From the NCBI RefSeq assembly GCF_001610975.1, contig NZ_CP013342.1, positions 3,729,001-3,793,000 on the forward strand: a stretch of DNA of 64,000 nt. The letters are read 5' to 3'. Origin of the DNA: Sphingopyxis terrae subsp. terrae NBRC 15098. GTDB lineage: Bacteria > Pseudomonadota > Alphaproteobacteria > Sphingomonadales > Sphingomonadaceae. How positions within the stretch are numbered: the first letter of the stretch is position 1; every line of letters starts with the position of its first letter. The notes beneath the pieces were generated by a model. The model saw nothing but the letters and a program-made list of their open reading frames with translations, was not told the origin of the DNA and did not search any database. The translations under genes and the position numbers were made by a program. Shown piece by piece: positions 44,352-54,258 of this stretch.

Positions 44352-44964
44352 AATAATCGCCCCCGCGTTCGCGCGCGCGCTGCCAGGCGGGGCGCGCGTG
44401 GCACGCCGCGACGAAGGCGGCGAGGCGCGGATAGCGATCGGCACCGTTCATCGCCGCAACCTCGGCCGGGAAGCTCAGCATGATGTCGGCAGCCGACAGG
44501 CGATCGCCGATGAAATGCCCGGCGTCGCCGATCTCGCTTTCGAGATAGGCGAAATGCGCGCCGAGCTGTTCGTCGATCCGCGGTCGCAGCGGCGCCGCAG
44601 CATCGCCGAGGCGGGCAACATAGAGATTGAGGAGAACAGGAGTCATGGCCGAACCTTCGGCAAAGTGCAGCAGCTCAAGGTGCCGGACATGATTGTCGGT
44701 GCCGCGCGGCGGGATCAGGGCGTCACCGCCATGGCGCTCGCACAAATATTCGACGATCGCGCCCGATTCCTGGATCACCCGCCCGTCGTCCTCGAGCAGC
44801 GGCGATTTGCCGAGCGGATGGACGGCTTTCAGCTCGGGCGGCGCGAGGTTGGTAACGGCGTCGCGCTGATAGTGGCGAATTTCGAATGGAGCGCCGATTT
44901 CCTCGAGCAGCCACAATATGCGCTGCGACCGGCTGTTGTTCAGATGGTGGACGATCAGGCTCAC
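44341..44964 (-). CDS. Glutathione S-transferase family protein
   Basis: A 207-residue cytosolic GST. The thioredoxin-like N-terminal domain has LIVHHLNNSRSQRILWLLEE and the glutathione-binding PLGKSPLLEDDGRVIQESGA with cis-Pro and the conserved Glu-Ser. The helical C-terminal domain has GHFIGDRLSAADIMLSFPAE with the N-capping Asp. The class cannot be fixed. Its stop overlaps the DUF4019-like gene and it starts 12 bases after the ureohydrolase gene. Confidence 0.9.
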   Translation of the reverse strand: MSLIVHHLNNSRSQRILWLLEEIGAPFEIRHYQRDAVTNLAPPELKAVHPLGKSPLLEDDGRVIQESGAIVEYLCERHGGDALIPPRGTDNHVRHLELLHFAEGSAMTPVLLNLYVARLGDAAAPLRPRIDEQLGAHFAYLESEIGDAGHFIGDRLSAADIMLSFPAEVAAMNGADRYPRLAAFVAACHARPAWQRARERGGDYFVF

Positions 44965-44976
44965 CGCATTCTCCTC

Positions 44977-45792
44977 TTATCCGCGCCAATATCCGTTGCG
45001 ATCGATTAACGCCGCCAGCTCGCGCACCAGCTTGGCGCCGACAATAGCGGTCACGCCGCCGATGTCGCGGCCCGGATGATGTTCGACGATGTCCGCGCCG
45101 ACGATCGGCGCGCACTGCCGGTGCAGCACCGCGAGCAGTTCGCGCACTGTCAGCCCGCCGGGCTCGGGATGCGCGACGCCGGGCGCCGCCGACGGATCGA
45201 GCCCGTCGAGGTCGATCGAGATATAGAGCGGGCCGCTCAGCACCGGCACCGCTTCGGGAACCAAGTCCGCCATCGGGACGATCTCGACGCCGAAGCGATC
45301 GGCTTGTGTGGCGCAATGGCGATTCAACGTGCGGATACCGACCTGGACCAACCGCGCGGCAAGGCCCGCTTCGCATATCCGGGCAAAGGGCGACGCATGG
45401 CTGCGCGGATTGCCGCCGAAGTCGTCGTACAAGTCGGGATGCGCGTCGATGTGCAGGATGTTGAGCGGACCGAAACAAGCGGCGGCGGCTTCGACGAGCG
45501 GAAATGTCACCGCATGATCGCCGCCGAGCGCGAGCGGAATTTCGCCATCCTCGTGCAGCATCGCGACATGGCGCCGGATCGCGGCATCGTCGTGTGCGAC
45601 ATGCTCGGTCAGCGGCAGGTCGCCATCGTCAGTGAAGGCGATATCCGTGCCGATTTCGGGACCGAGCTCGCTTGCCATATTGCCGCGATCGCTGCGCAGC
45701 GCCGCACGGATCGCCGCAGACCCGCCCGCCGCGCCGCGTTCGAAACTACTGTTGACGTCGGTCGGCAAACCGAAAAGGCGGATCGCGGGCAT
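44977..45792 (-). CDS. Ureohydrolase (arginase/agmatinase family)
   Basis: A 271-residue manganese enzyme of the arginase-agmatinase-formiminoglutamase family. Metal ligands are visible in LGGDHAVTFPL, LHIDAHPDLYDDFGG and SIDLDGLDPSAAPG, and the C-terminal VGADIVEHHPGRDIGG. Substrate cannot be told: arginine, agmatine, guanidinobutyrate or formiminoglutamate are all possible. An ATG at 45792 is chosen; a GTG at 45843 would add 17 residues. Probably cotranscribed with the GST gene. Confidence 0.9.
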   Translation of the reverse strand: MPAIRLFGLPTDVNSSFERGAAGGSAAIRAALRSDRGNMASELGPEIGTDIAFTDDGDLPLTEHVAHDDAAIRRHVAMLHEDGEIPLALGGDHAVTFPLVEAAAACFGPLNILHIDAHPDLYDDFGGNPRSHASPFARICEAGLAARLVQVGIRTLNRHCATQADRFGVEIVPMADLVPEAVPVLSGPLYISIDLDGLDPSAAPGVAHPEPGGLTVRELLAVLHRQCAPIVGADIVEHHPGRDIGGVTAIVGAKLVRELAALIDRNGYWRG

Positions 45793-45961
45793 CGAGCCTG
45801 TGTAGTCCTTGCCCCTGAACACGCAAGCCGGGATGCGGTACACGCCCCCGCCAGCATGGTCAGCGGCGGCATGGTCAACGGCGGCCGGGCCGACCTGCCA
45901 AGAGAGGGGTCGGGCAGATCCAAGGAGGCGTGCCGGAGAGGCACGGACCCGCCGCCGTTCG

Positions 45962-45991
45962 CCGGCGAGCCGTATTGCGACGGCTCGCCGG
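45962..45991 (-). terminator. Eleven-pair hairpin after recA
   Basis: CCGGCGAGCCG and CGGCTCGCCGG pair around TATTGCGA, starting eight bases after the recA stop codon at 45999. Position and strength suggest a recA terminator, though no U tract follows on the minus strand. Confidence 0.5.
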
Positions 45992-45998
45992 ATCCGGA

Positions 45999-47075
45999 TT
46001 AGATATCGTCGTCGTCCGCGTCGGGGCCGGTCATCATCTCTTCGGCCACCGCATCGGTGCGGCTGCGGATCGCCTTTTCGAGCCGTTCCATCAGTTCGGG
46101 ATTTTCGGTCAGGAAATTCTTCGCATTTTCGCGGCCCTGACCGATGCGGATCGAATCATAGCTGAACCAGGCGCCCGATTTTTCGACGAGACCGGCCTTG
46201 ACCCCGAGGTCGAGAATTTCGCCGATCTTCGAAATGCCCTGCCCGTACATGATGTCGAATTCGACCTGCTTGAACGGGGGCGCGACCTTGTTCTTGACGA
46301 CTTTGACACGCGTGGTGTTGCCGACGATTTCGTCGCGGTCCTTGATCTGGCCGGTGCGGCGGATATCGAGGCGGACCGAGGCGTAGAATTTGAGCGCATT
46401 GCCGCCCGTCGTCGTCTCGGGATTGCCGTACATCACGCCGATCTTCATGCGCAGCTGGTTGATGAAGATCACCATGCAGCGCGAACGGCTGATCGAGCCG
46501 GTGAGTTTGCGCAAGCTCTGCGACATCAGGCGCGCCTGAAGGCCGACATGGCTGTCGCCCATCTCGCCTTCGATTTCGGCGCGCGGGACGAGCGCGGCGA
46601 CCGAGTCGACGACGAGCACGTCGATCGCATTCGAGCGCACCAGCGTATCGACGATTTCAAGCGCCTGTTCGCCCGTATCGGGCTGCGACACGATCAGCTC
46701 GTCAATGTTTACGCCCAGCTTCTTCGCATAGACGGGATCGAGCGCATGTTCGGCATCGACGAAAGCCGCGGTTCCGCCGGTCTTCTGCGCTTCGGCGATG
46801 CAATGCAGCGCGAGGGTGGTCTTGCCCGAGCTTTCGGGACCGTAGATTTCGATAACGCGGCCACGCGGCAGACCGCCGACGCCGAGCGCGATGTCGAGCC
46901 CGAGCGATCCGGTCGAGACCGCCTCGACCTGCATCGCTTCCTTCGATCCGAGCTTCATCACCGAGCCCTTGCCGAACGCGCGATCGATCTGCGCGAGTGC
47001 GGCGTCGAGCGCCTTCTGCCTGTCTGTGCTGTTCACTGATTTCCCCGATTCGACGAGTGATAATTGTCCGGCCAT
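45999..47075 (-). CDS. recA: Recombinase RecA
   Basis: Strand-exchange protein and co-protease for LexA in the SOS response. The 358-residue product has the Walker [14 protein letters not shown], Walker [16 protein letters not shown], the L1/L2 DNA-binding loops ([40 protein letters not shown]) and an acidic C-terminus (GPDADDDDI). It starts at 47075. A LexA-type box lies upstream. Confidence 0.99.
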   Translation of the reverse strand: MAGQLSLVESGKSVNSTDRQKALDAALAQIDRAFGKGSVMKLGSKEAMQVEAVSTGSLGLDIALGVGGLPRGRVIEIYGPESSGKTTLALHCIAEAQKTGGTAAFVDAEHALDPVYAKKLGVNIDELIVSQPDTGEQALEIVDTLVRSNAIDVLVVDSVAALVPRAEIEGEMGDSHVGLQARLMSQSLRKLTGSISRSRCMVIFINQLRMKIGVMYGNPETTTGGNALKFYASVRLDIRRTGQIKDRDEIVGNTTRVKVVKNKVAPPFKQVEFDIMYGQGISKIGEILDLGVKAGLVEKSGAWFSYDSIRIGQGRENAKNFLTENPELMERLEKAIRSRTDAVAEEMMTGPDADDDDI

Positions 47076-47151
47076 GACCGTTCCTTTCCAGCTCTAGAGC
47101 GAAGGCAGAACCACCGCAACGCCAGAGCTGTGTACGCTATTTGTTCTATAG

Positions 47152-47166
47152 GAACAAGTGGAGAAC
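47152..47166 (-). promoter_or_regulatory. LexA (SOS) box upstream of recA
   Basis: The minus strand reads GTTCTCCACTTGTTC, an exact GTTC-N7-GTTC, the alphaproteobacterial LexA operator. It lies about 77 bases upstream of the recA ATG. An imperfect GTTC...GAAC palindrome overlaps on the downstream side at 47143-47155. Confidence 0.85.
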
Positions 47167-47197
47167 AAATATTTTTGCGCTATCGGCGAGGCGCGCG

Positions 47198-47551
47198 CTA
47201 TTCCCCGAAAAAACCATCCAGAACGGCCTCGATTTCGGCGATACGGAACGGCTTCGTCACCAGCTTGCGGTTCGCATGCGGCGCGGGAATCACGTCGCCG
47301 CCGCCTGACGTGAAGGCAAAGGGAATCCCCCGCTCCGCCAGCGCATCGGCGACCGGCCATCCCTTTTCGTCGCCCAGGTTGATATCGACGAGTGCGCCCG
47401 CCACCGGCTGCGACGCGACTACCGCGAGCGCTTCCTCGTTGGTCGTCGCCTGCGCCGGTTCGGGATAGCCGAGCGCGTCGAACATATCGACGAGCATCAT
47501 GCCGATCAGGACATCGTCTTCGACAAGCAGGATCAACCTGTCTTCAGCCAT
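47198..47551 (-). CDS. Single-domain response regulator
   Basis: A 117-residue stand-alone receiver. Acidic pocket in LLVEDDVLIG, phospho-acceptor Asp in ALVDINLGDEKG (about residue 57), Thr in AFTSGGG and Lys in LVTKPFRIAEI. No output domain. The ATG at 47551 overlaps the cckA stop by eight bases, so it is translated with cckA. The partner kinase could be CckA or an orphan. Confidence 0.88.
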   Translation of the reverse strand: MAEDRLILLVEDDVLIGMMLVDMFDALGYPEPAQATTNEEALAVVASQPVAGALVDINLGDEKGWPVADALAERGIPFAFTSGGGDVIPAPHANRKLVTKPFRIAEIEAVLDGFFGE

Positions 47552-49991
47552 GACCCACCCTATGCGCCGCATCGTCGAGCGCCATCGATACTGCTTCTGC
47601 AAGCTGCGCAACCGAGAAGGGCTTGGGCAGGAAGGCGACATCATCGATGTTGATCGACTGGCGCAACTGCTCCTCGGCATAGCCCGACATGAACAGCACC
47701 GGCAGGTTCGCCCGCTTGGCGCGCATCGCGCGGACCATCGTCGGCCCGTCCATCGTCGGCATCACAACGTCGCTGATCACCAGGTCAATCTTGTCCATCG
47801 CGGCGAAGCGTTCAAGCCCCTCTTCGCCCTGCGAAGCGGTAACGACCGTATAACCCGCGCGGGTCAGCGCCCGTTCGGCGACGGCCCGCACCATATCCTC
47901 GTCCTCGACGAGAAGGATGGTACCGGTGCCCCACTGGCTTTTCTTCGCCTTCGCAGCCGGCGGCGGCGTTGCCGGCACGCCGCTTTCGGCTCGGTGGACC
48001 GGCAGGTAAATGGTGAAGCTGGTCCCCGCGCCCGGTTTGCTGTCGGCAAAGATAAAGCCCGCCGATTGTTTGATGATGCCATAGACCGTCGACAGTCCCA
48101 GCCCTGTCCCCTTGCCGACATCTTTGGTCGTGAAAAAGGGTTCGAAAATTTTAGGCAGCACTTCGGCCGGAATGCCGGTCCCCGTATCGCCGACCTTCAG
48201 CGCGCTGTAATCGGCGGGCGGCATGAATTCATTGCCCATCTGGCGAACTTCAGCGGCGGAAACGGGATAGGTTTCGATCGTCAACGTCCCGCCGCCGGGC
48301 ATCGCGTCGCGCGCATTGACCGCAAGGTTGATGATGACCTGCTCTAGCTGCCCGGGGTCGGCGCGCACCGCACCCAGCCCGCGGCCATGATGCACCGACA
48401 ATTGCACCGTATCGCCGATCAGCCGCTTGAGCAGATGCGACACTTCCGAAATCACGTCGGGAAGCTGCAATATCTGCGGCCGCAACGTCTGCTGGCGCGA
48501 AAAGGCGAGCAACTGCCGCGTCAGGCTCGCCGCGCGGTTGGCGTTGCTGCGGATTTGCTGAATATCGTCATAGTCGCTGTCGCCCGGCGTGTGCCGCATC
48601 AGCATCAGATCGCAGCTTCCGAGCACCGCGGTCAGGATATTGTTGAAATCATGCGCGACGCCGCCCGCAAGCTGGCCGACCGCCTGCATCTTCGATGCCT
48701 GCGCCACCTGCCGCTTGAGGCGCGACTCTTCGCTCGAATCCTTGAGGCTAAGCAGAACCGCCGCCTCGCCCAGCCCGCGCACGCCGACGACGCGCATCGA
48801 CACCGGTTCGTCGCCTTGTCCGGCCAGCCGGATCGACAGATCGCCGCCGACCTGCTGCCCGCTGCTGTGACGGCGGATCATGTCGGCGAGTGGTCCCTTG
48901 TCCTCGCCGACCACAAGATCGCCGGGGTAGCGCGGCCTCTTGCCATCGGCGACGCCCGCGGCGCGCATGAAAGCGCGGTTCATGTACAGAAAGCGCCCGT
49001 CGCGATCGACGAGCGCAAGCCCGAAGGGCAGCAGTGACAGCAGCGTTTCGATATAGCTTTGCGCGGTGCCGCGATCGGCGGGTCCGATCTCCTCGTCGAG
49101 CATGGCGAGCAGCATCGGCCCGTGCGTATCGGCCGGCGTCAGCGGGATTTGCAGCATCCGCACCGGCGTTGCCCGATCGCCCTCACGCGCAAAATAGAGC
49201 GCGCCGGCATCATCGAGCCGCAACATTCCGGCGACATCGCGCCCCGCATAATGCAGCGCATCCTCTTCGCCGAGCGCGCGCAAAAGAAATGCCTGATTGG
49301 CAACGCGCAACCGGCCCTCGGCACTGACCAGCGCCGCCATCACCCCCGCCTGCGCCAACGTGCGCCCTGCGGGTCCGTCGAGGTGGCGGACGATCTCTCC
49401 TGCCAGATCGAGCCGTTCATGGGCCGAAAAGCGCCAGATGAGATAGTCTTCGGCCTGCCCCGATCGCAGCACTTGTGCACGAAGTTGCAAGGGCCCGACT
49501 GCGATTTCATCGACCCCGCCCTCACCTTCGCGCCACGCGGTCCGGCCCGCATTTTTGAGCAGCTCGGCGCCGCGCCCTTCGAGCGGCAGGCCCGGCGGCG
49601 TGACGAAGCCGCCCATCCATGTCGCGAACAGGTCGTTCGCACAGACGAGGCGTCCGGCCCGGTCGGTGATCGCAATCGCAATATCGTCATGATTGACCGC
49701 GGCGCGCAGCATCGACCAATCGGTCGGCGCCGCCTCGCCCACCGCGGCCGCCGGAAACAGACGCCGCGCGAGGATCATGCCGCCCGCCGCGAGCGCGAGT
49801 CCGGCAAGGAAACCGGCGGCAAGCACCGCGTCGCCGGTGGCCCAGAACAACAGCCCGACCGACACCAGCGCGAGGCCGCCGAGCAGCGCAAGGTCGATCC
49901 GGGAAAGCCCTTGAATTGCGGAAAGCGGACCGGCAGCGCCCACCCCCCTGCTGAAATCGGTATCAGCGGAAGGCAGGCTCTGCGCGGTCAA
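47544..49991 (-). CDS. cckA: Cell-cycle hybrid histidine kinase CckA
   Basis: CckA feeds the ChpT-CtrA phosphorelay that controls the alphaproteobacterial cell cycle. The 815-residue product has two N-terminal membrane segments (about 33-75), PAS-like domains (TDRAGRLVCANDLFATWMGG, VDRDGRFLYMNRAF), the phospho-acceptor His in AGGVAHDFNNILTAVLGSCD, the ATP-binding DTGTGIP and GKGTGLGLSTVYG boxes, and a C-terminal receiver with the Asp in LVISDVVMPTMDGP and KPFSVAQL. The AHDFNN H-box and domain order are diagnostic. recA beside cckA is a sphingomonad arrangement. Confidence 0.93.
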   Translation of the reverse strand: MTAQSLPSADTDFSRGVGAAGPLSAIQGLSRIDLALLGGLALVSVGLLFWATGDAVLAAGFLAGLALAAGGMILARRLFPAAAVGEAAPTDWSMLRAAVNHDDIAIAITDRAGRLVCANDLFATWMGGFVTPPGLPLEGRGAELLKNAGRTAWREGEGGVDEIAVGPLQLRAQVLRSGQAEDYLIWRFSAHERLDLAGEIVRHLDGPAGRTLAQAGVMAALVSAEGRLRVANQAFLLRALGEEDALHYAGRDVAGMLRLDDAGALYFAREGDRATPVRMLQIPLTPADTHGPMLLAMLDEEIGPADRGTAQSYIETLLSLLPFGLALVDRDGRFLYMNRAFMRAAGVADGKRPRYPGDLVVGEDKGPLADMIRRHSSGQQVGGDLSIRLAGQGDEPVSMRVVGVRGLGEAAVLLSLKDSSEESRLKRQVAQASKMQAVGQLAGGVAHDFNNILTAVLGSCDLMLMRHTPGDSDYDDIQQIRSNANRAASLTRQLLAFSRQQTLRPQILQLPDVISEVSHLLKRLIGDTVQLSVHHGRGLGAVRADPGQLEQVIINLAVNARDAMPGGGTLTIETYPVSAAEVRQMGNEFMPPADYSALKVGDTGTGIPAEVLPKIFEPFFTTKDVGKGTGLGLSTVYGIIKQSAGFIFADSKPGAGTSFTIYLPVHRAESGVPATPPPAAKAKKSQWGTGTILLVEDEDMVRAVAERALTRAGYTVVTASQGEEGLERFAAMDKIDLVISDVVMPTMDGPTMVRAMRAKRANLPVLFMSGYAEEQLRQSINIDDVAFLPKPFSVAQLAEAVSMALDDAAHRVGHG

Positions 49992-50014
49992 TTCACACTT
50001 TCCCAGTCAGCGCA

Positions 50015-52075
50015 TCACCAGATGCGAACACGATCCTTCGGATCCAGATAGAGCGTCTGGCCCGGCTTAACCTGATAGGCCTTATACCAAGGGTCAAGAT
50101 TGCGCGAGACCCAAGTCCGCTGGATCGAGGGCGAATGCGGATCGGTCGAAATGCGCTGCGACAGATTCTGTTCGCGATAGTTGCGCCGCCATACCTGCGC
50201 CCAGCCGAGGAAAAAGCGCTGGTCGCCGGTCAGCCCGTCGATCACCGGCGCCTCCTTGCCGCCCAGCGACGCCTTGTAAGCGTCATAGGCGATGTTGAGG
50301 CCGGCGAGATCGCCGATATTCTCACCCAGCGTGAAGGTGCCGTCGAGATGCTCGCCCGGCAGCACTTCATAGGCGTCATATTGCGCGACGAGCGCCTTGC
50401 TCGCTGCTTCGAACGCCTTCACATCCTCGGGCGTCCACCAGTCGGCGAGTTTGCCGGTTTCGTCATATTTCGAACCCTGGTCGTCGAAATGGTGGCTGAT
50501 CTCATGGCCGATCACCGCGCCGATGCCGCCATAGTTGATTGCGGGGTCGGCCTTCGGATCGAAGAAGGGCGGCTGCAGGATTGCGGCCGGGAAGACGATC
50601 TCGTTCATGCCGAAATTGGCGTAGGCATTGACCGTCATCGGGGTCATGCCCCATTCCCAGCGCCGGATCGGACCGCCGAGACGGCTGATATTGTCGTCAT
50701 GCTGCCACTGGTTGGCGCGCAGCGCGTTACCAAACAGGTCGTCGGCCCGGATCTCCAGCGATCCATAATCCTTCCAGCGATCGGGATAGCCGATCTTGGT
50801 CGTGAAATTGGCCAGCTTCTTCTTCGCCTTCACCTTAGTTTCGGGCTGCATCCACGCAAGATTGTCGATGCGGTGGCCGAGCGCCGCGATGACATTCTTG
50901 ACCAGCTTGTCCATTTCCGCCTTGGTTTCTGGCGGGAAATATTTCGCGACATAATCCTTGCCGACCGCTTCACCCAGATTGCCGGTCGTGAAATCGACCG
51001 CGCGCTTCCAGCGCTCCTGCATCTGCGGCGTTCCCGACAGCGCGGTGCCATAGAAGGAGAAGGCTTCCTTCGCGACCGCATCGGGCAGCACGTCCGAAAA
51101 GCCGTCGAGGCTGCGGACGAGCAGCGCGTCGCGCAGCACGCCGATCGGCGCGTCGGCAATCAGCTTCGCCTCGCCGGTGAAGGCGCTCGGCTGCGACACG
51201 AGCAGCGCGTCTTCCTTGACGCCGATGCCGCGAACAAAGGTCGTCCAGTCGAAGCCCGGCGCCGCCTTTTCCAGTTCGGCAAGCGTCATCTTGTTATAGA
51301 CCTTGGTGGCGTCGCTGCTGTCATTCTTGTCCCAATGGACCGTCGCGATCTGCTTTTCGAAGGCATAGACTGCCTGCGCCCGCGCCGCGGCGTCCTGTTC
51401 GCCTGCCAGCGTCAGGACATTTTCCAGATGCTTGAGGTAAGCCGCCTGCAGCTTGGCGTTGCGCTCATTGTCCTTCAGGTAGAAGTCGCGATCGGGCATG
51501 CCGAGGCCGCCCTGGAACATCGTGTAGATGTAGACGTCGGGATTCTTGTCGTCCTGCCCGACATAGCCGCCGAAGAAGTGCGAGACGCCGTTGCGGTCGG
51601 CTTCGGCGAGCAACGCGGCAAGGCCCGGTTTGTCGACGGTGCGGATCTTCGCGAGCCACGGCTGGATCGGGGCAAGCCCCTTCGCCTCGACCGACGCCGA
51701 ATCGAGATAGGAGGCATAGGCGCGTCCGATCATGCTGCTCGGATCGCCCTTCGCCGCTTCGAGAATCTCCTGCGTGCGCTTTTGCGACAGATCGGCAAGC
51801 GCGGTGAACATGCCATAGTTGGACTTGTCCGCCGGGATCGCGGTGTTCTTGGCCCAGGTGCCATTGGCATAGGCGTAGAAGTCGTTGCCGGGCAGCACGC
51901 TCTTGTCCATGCCGGTCGTGTCGAAGCCGAAATCGCCGATTTCGGGCTTGTCGGCCTTGGCCGAGGCGGCGGCCTGCTCCTTGGCCGAAACCGAAACCGC
52001 CGGCGCCATGCCGAACAGTATCGCGCCCAGCGCGGCGGTCGCCATCAGGCGCGAAGAATGCGTCATACGTGTCAT
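50015..52075 (-). CDS. M13 (neprilysin-like) metallopeptidase, exported
   Basis: A 686-residue zinc peptidase with a signal peptide (LMATAALGAILFGMAPAVSV). Zinc-binding HExxH in GHEISHHFDDQG and the third ligand Glu in LGENIGDLAGLNIA are seen, with NAYANFGMNEIVFPAAILQP upstream of the HExxH, as in all M13 enzymes, and the C-terminal CxxW-like end replaced by KDRVRIW. It acts on peptides in the periplasm or outside. The ATG at 52075 follows TGGGGAT; an ATG at 52066 is also possible. Confidence 0.94.
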   Translation of the reverse strand: MTRMTHSSRLMATAALGAILFGMAPAVSVSAKEQAAASAKADKPEIGDFGFDTTGMDKSVLPGNDFYAYANGTWAKNTAIPADKSNYGMFTALADLSQKRTQEILEAAKGDPSSMIGRAYASYLDSASVEAKGLAPIQPWLAKIRTVDKPGLAALLAEADRNGVSHFFGGYVGQDDKNPDVYIYTMFQGGLGMPDRDFYLKDNERNAKLQAAYLKHLENVLTLAGEQDAAARAQAVYAFEKQIATVHWDKNDSSDATKVYNKMTLAELEKAAPGFDWTTFVRGIGVKEDALLVSQPSAFTGEAKLIADAPIGVLRDALLVRSLDGFSDVLPDAVAKEAFSFYGTALSGTPQMQERWKRAVDFTTGNLGEAVGKDYVAKYFPPETKAEMDKLVKNVIAALGHRIDNLAWMQPETKVKAKKKLANFTTKIGYPDRWKDYGSLEIRADDLFGNALRANQWQHDDNISRLGGPIRRWEWGMTPMTVNAYANFGMNEIVFPAAILQPPFFDPKADPAINYGGIGAVIGHEISHHFDDQGSKYDETGKLADWWTPEDVKAFEAASKALVAQYDAYEVLPGEHLDGTFTLGENIGDLAGLNIAYDAYKASLGGKEAPVIDGLTGDQRFFLGWAQVWRRNYREQNLSQRISTDPHSPSIQRTWVSRNLDPWYKAYQVKPGQTLYLDPKDRVRIW

Positions 52076-52171
52076 GATTATCCCCAGGTTGACGGGCAGG
52101 ACATGATTCTCCGCACCGTGAATGGCGCGGATCCTGCGATGGAGACAGCTATAAAAGCTGGCGGCCTGCGA

Positions 52172-52786
52172 TCAACCGGCCGCCGTGTCGCTCGTCGATG
52201 ACTCAAGTCGTTGGTCGCGCGCGCGGCGCAATTTGCGCCGCCAGCGCAGGCGGATCCAATTGTCCCAGATTACCGCCGCGAGCAGGAAGCCGACCACCGC
52301 GGTGACGACCGAGATTACGAACAGGCCCGCGATCAGAGCCGGCGCAGCGTCGGACAACAGCCACCGCGCCCATTCGCCGACCGATGCGCCATTGTCGATC
52401 ATGATCGAGAAGGTCGCGACATTCGCATGCAGCCCGAACAGATCATTGCCGAGCCAAACCGCCGCGGCGATCAGCAGCGGCGTCGTCGCGGGGTTGGACA
52501 GGAAAGTCATCGCGACGCCGATCGGAATATTGGCACGGAAAGGCAGCGCGAGCATTGCCACGCCCAGTATCTGCGCGCCAGGGATCAGGAAAAAGATGCC
52601 GACGAACAGACCGAGCGCGGTGCCACGGCGCACCGAGGTGCGGGTGAAGCGCCATAAATGGCTATGCGCGACGCGATGGGCAAAGGGCTTGACGAACCGG
52701 CTTTCGAGCAGCTCCTCACGCGACGGCGAGTGGCGCTTGATCCAGTTCATCACCGCCGCCTTGTCGCGCGGCTTCCCCCCGCTCAT
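52172..52786 (-). CDS. DUF2062 membrane protein
   Basis: A 204-residue protein with three membrane segments. [20 protein letters not shown], then [20 protein letters not shown] and [19 protein letters not shown] are the DUF2062 signature region. The last segment is [18 protein letters not shown], followed by a basic tail. The role of the family is unclear. Its ATG (52786) overlaps the smpB stop by four bases, so it is cotranscribed with smpB. Confidence 0.88.
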   Translation of the reverse strand: MSGGKPRDKAAVMNWIKRHSPSREELLESRFVKPFAHRVAHSHLWRFTRTSVRRGTALGLFVGIFFLIPGAQILGVAMLALPFRANIPIGVAMTFLSNPATTPLLIAAAVWLGNDLFGLHANVATFSIMIDNGASVGEWARWLLSDAAPALIAGLFVISVVTAVVGFLLAAVIWDNWIRLRWRRKLRRARDQRLESSTSDTAAG

Positions 52787-53268
52787 CCCCGTTCCTTCAT
52801 CAATCGCTGCTTGTCGCGCTTCCAGTCGCGTTCCTTGATCGACTCGCGTTTGTCGTGCGCCTTCTTGCCCTTGGCGAGCGCGAGTTCGACCTTCGCGCGC
52901 CCGCGTCCGTTGAAATATACGCTCAAGGGCACCAGCGTCATCCCTTGCCGGGCCACCGCCGCGTGCAATTTATTGATCTCGCGCGTGTTGAGCAGCAGCT
53001 TGCGGGGTCGGCGCGGTTCATGATTGAAACGGTTGCCATGGCTGAATTCGGGGATGTTGGCGTTGATCAGCCACACCTCGCCGCCCGCGACTTCCGCATA
53101 GCTTTCGGCGATCGTCCCCTCGCCGAAGCGCAACGATTTCACCTCGGTGCCCTGCAGCGCGATCCCCGCCTCGAACACCTCGTCGATGGCATAGTCGAAG
53201 CGCGCGCGCCGATTTTCGGCGACGACCTTCTTCTTGTCGAATTCGGGGGCGGATTGCGGACGGGCCAT
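52783..53268 (-). CDS. smpB: SsrA-binding protein SmpB
   Basis: Partner of tmRNA in ribosome rescue. The 161-residue product has [50 protein letters not shown], the RRPRKLLLN segment and the basic helical tail [20 protein letters not shown]. The ATG at 53268 gives the standard N-terminus. It is 13 bases after the dapA stop; dapA-smpB-DUF2062 is one operon. Confidence 0.97.
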   Translation of the reverse strand: MARPQSAPEFDKKKVVAENRRARFDYAIDEVFEAGIALQGTEVKSLRFGEGTIAESYAEVAGGEVWLINANIPEFSHGNRFNHEPRRPRKLLLNTREINKLHAAVARQGMTLVPLSVYFNGRGRAKVELALAKGKKAHDKRESIKERDWKRDKQRLMKERG

Positions 53269-53281
53269 GAATGAAGAAAAC

Positions 53282-54157
53282 CTAGAGAACGCCCGCCGAA
53301 ACCAGTGCGGCATCGACGGCGGCGCGCGATGCAGCGGACGCCGGAATGATAGGTAGGCGCACATCGGGCGAAAACCAGTCGTGCACCCGCGCCAGCGCAT
53401 ATTTGACCGGCGCCGGTGACGCGTCGGTGAACATCGCCTTGTGCAGCGGAAACAGCCGGTCGTGCAGGACCAGCGCGCGCGCCCAGTCGCCTGCGGCGCA
53501 AGCGGCGGCGAAATCGGCGCACAGGCGCGGCGCGACATTGGCGGTGACCGAAATGCAGCCCACCCCGCCCAGAACGGCGTGCGGCAACCACAGGTCGTCG
53601 TTGCCGCTGAGCTGGCAGAAATCGGCGCCCGCCCCGGCCCGGTGCATCGTCACGCGCGCAAGGTCGCCGCTCGCATCCTTGGTCGCGACGACCGTCGGAA
53701 TTTCGGCGAGTTTGCACATGGTTTCAGCGCTGATGTCGGCGACGGTACGGCCGGGGACATTGTAGACGACGATCGGCAGATCGCTCGCGTCGGCGAGCGC
53801 CCTGAAATGGGCGAGCATGCCTTCCTGTGTCGGGCGGTTGTAATAGGGCGCGACGATCAGCGCGGCGCTCGCCCCTGCGGCCTGCGCATGCCGCATGTGG
53901 CGGATCGCGGTGGCGGTGTCGTTCGACCCGCAGCCGGCGATCACCGGCACCCGTCCCGCCGCCGCCTCGATGCACGCGTCGATGATGCGATAATGTTCGT
54001 CGAAGCTCAGCGTCGGGCTCTCGCCGGTCGTACCGCACGGCACGAGCGCGCTCGTCCCCTCTTTGATCTGCCAGTCGACGAGGCGCGCAAAGGCCTGCAT
54101 ATCCAACGCACCGTCGCGAAATGGCGTCACCAAAGCGGGAATCGACCCCGAGAACAT
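53282..54157 (-). CDS. dapA: 4-hydroxy-tetrahydrodipicolinate synthase
   Basis: Condenses pyruvate with aspartate semialdehyde, first step toward diaminopimelate and lysine. The 291-residue product has [15 protein letters not shown], the [10 protein letters not shown] loop, the Tyr in VVYNVPGRT and the Schiff-base Lys in [12 protein letters not shown]. Product DAP is used in peptidoglycan. It is divergent from the lytic transglycosylase gene. Confidence 0.96.
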   Translation of the reverse strand: MFSGSIPALVTPFRDGALDMQAFARLVDWQIKEGTSALVPCGTTGESPTLSFDEHYRIIDACIEAAAGRVPVIAGCGSNDTATAIRHMRHAQAAGASAALIVAPYYNRPTQEGMLAHFRALADASDLPIVVYNVPGRTVADISAETMCKLAEIPTVVATKDASGDLARVTMHRAGAGADFCQLSGNDDLWLPHAVLGGVGCISVTANVAPRLCADFAAACAAGDWARALVLHDRLFPLHKAMFTDASPAPVKYALARVHDWFSPDVRLPIIPASAASRAAVDAALVSAGVL

Positions 54158-54258
54158 GCTCCGCTCCTTTACAAAAAGCCGCTTTCACCGATAGAATCCG
54201 GTCAGCGCGCCGCGTCATGAACGCCTATTCAGCGCCCTGCAAGGAGTTTGCCACTAAC

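Noticed and set aside
45856-45885. Tandem 15-base repeat ATGGTCARCGGCGGC, looking like the start of a small repeat gene
   Set aside because: The frame has no ribosome site, only two units, and unlikely composition; more likely chance or intergenic slippage.
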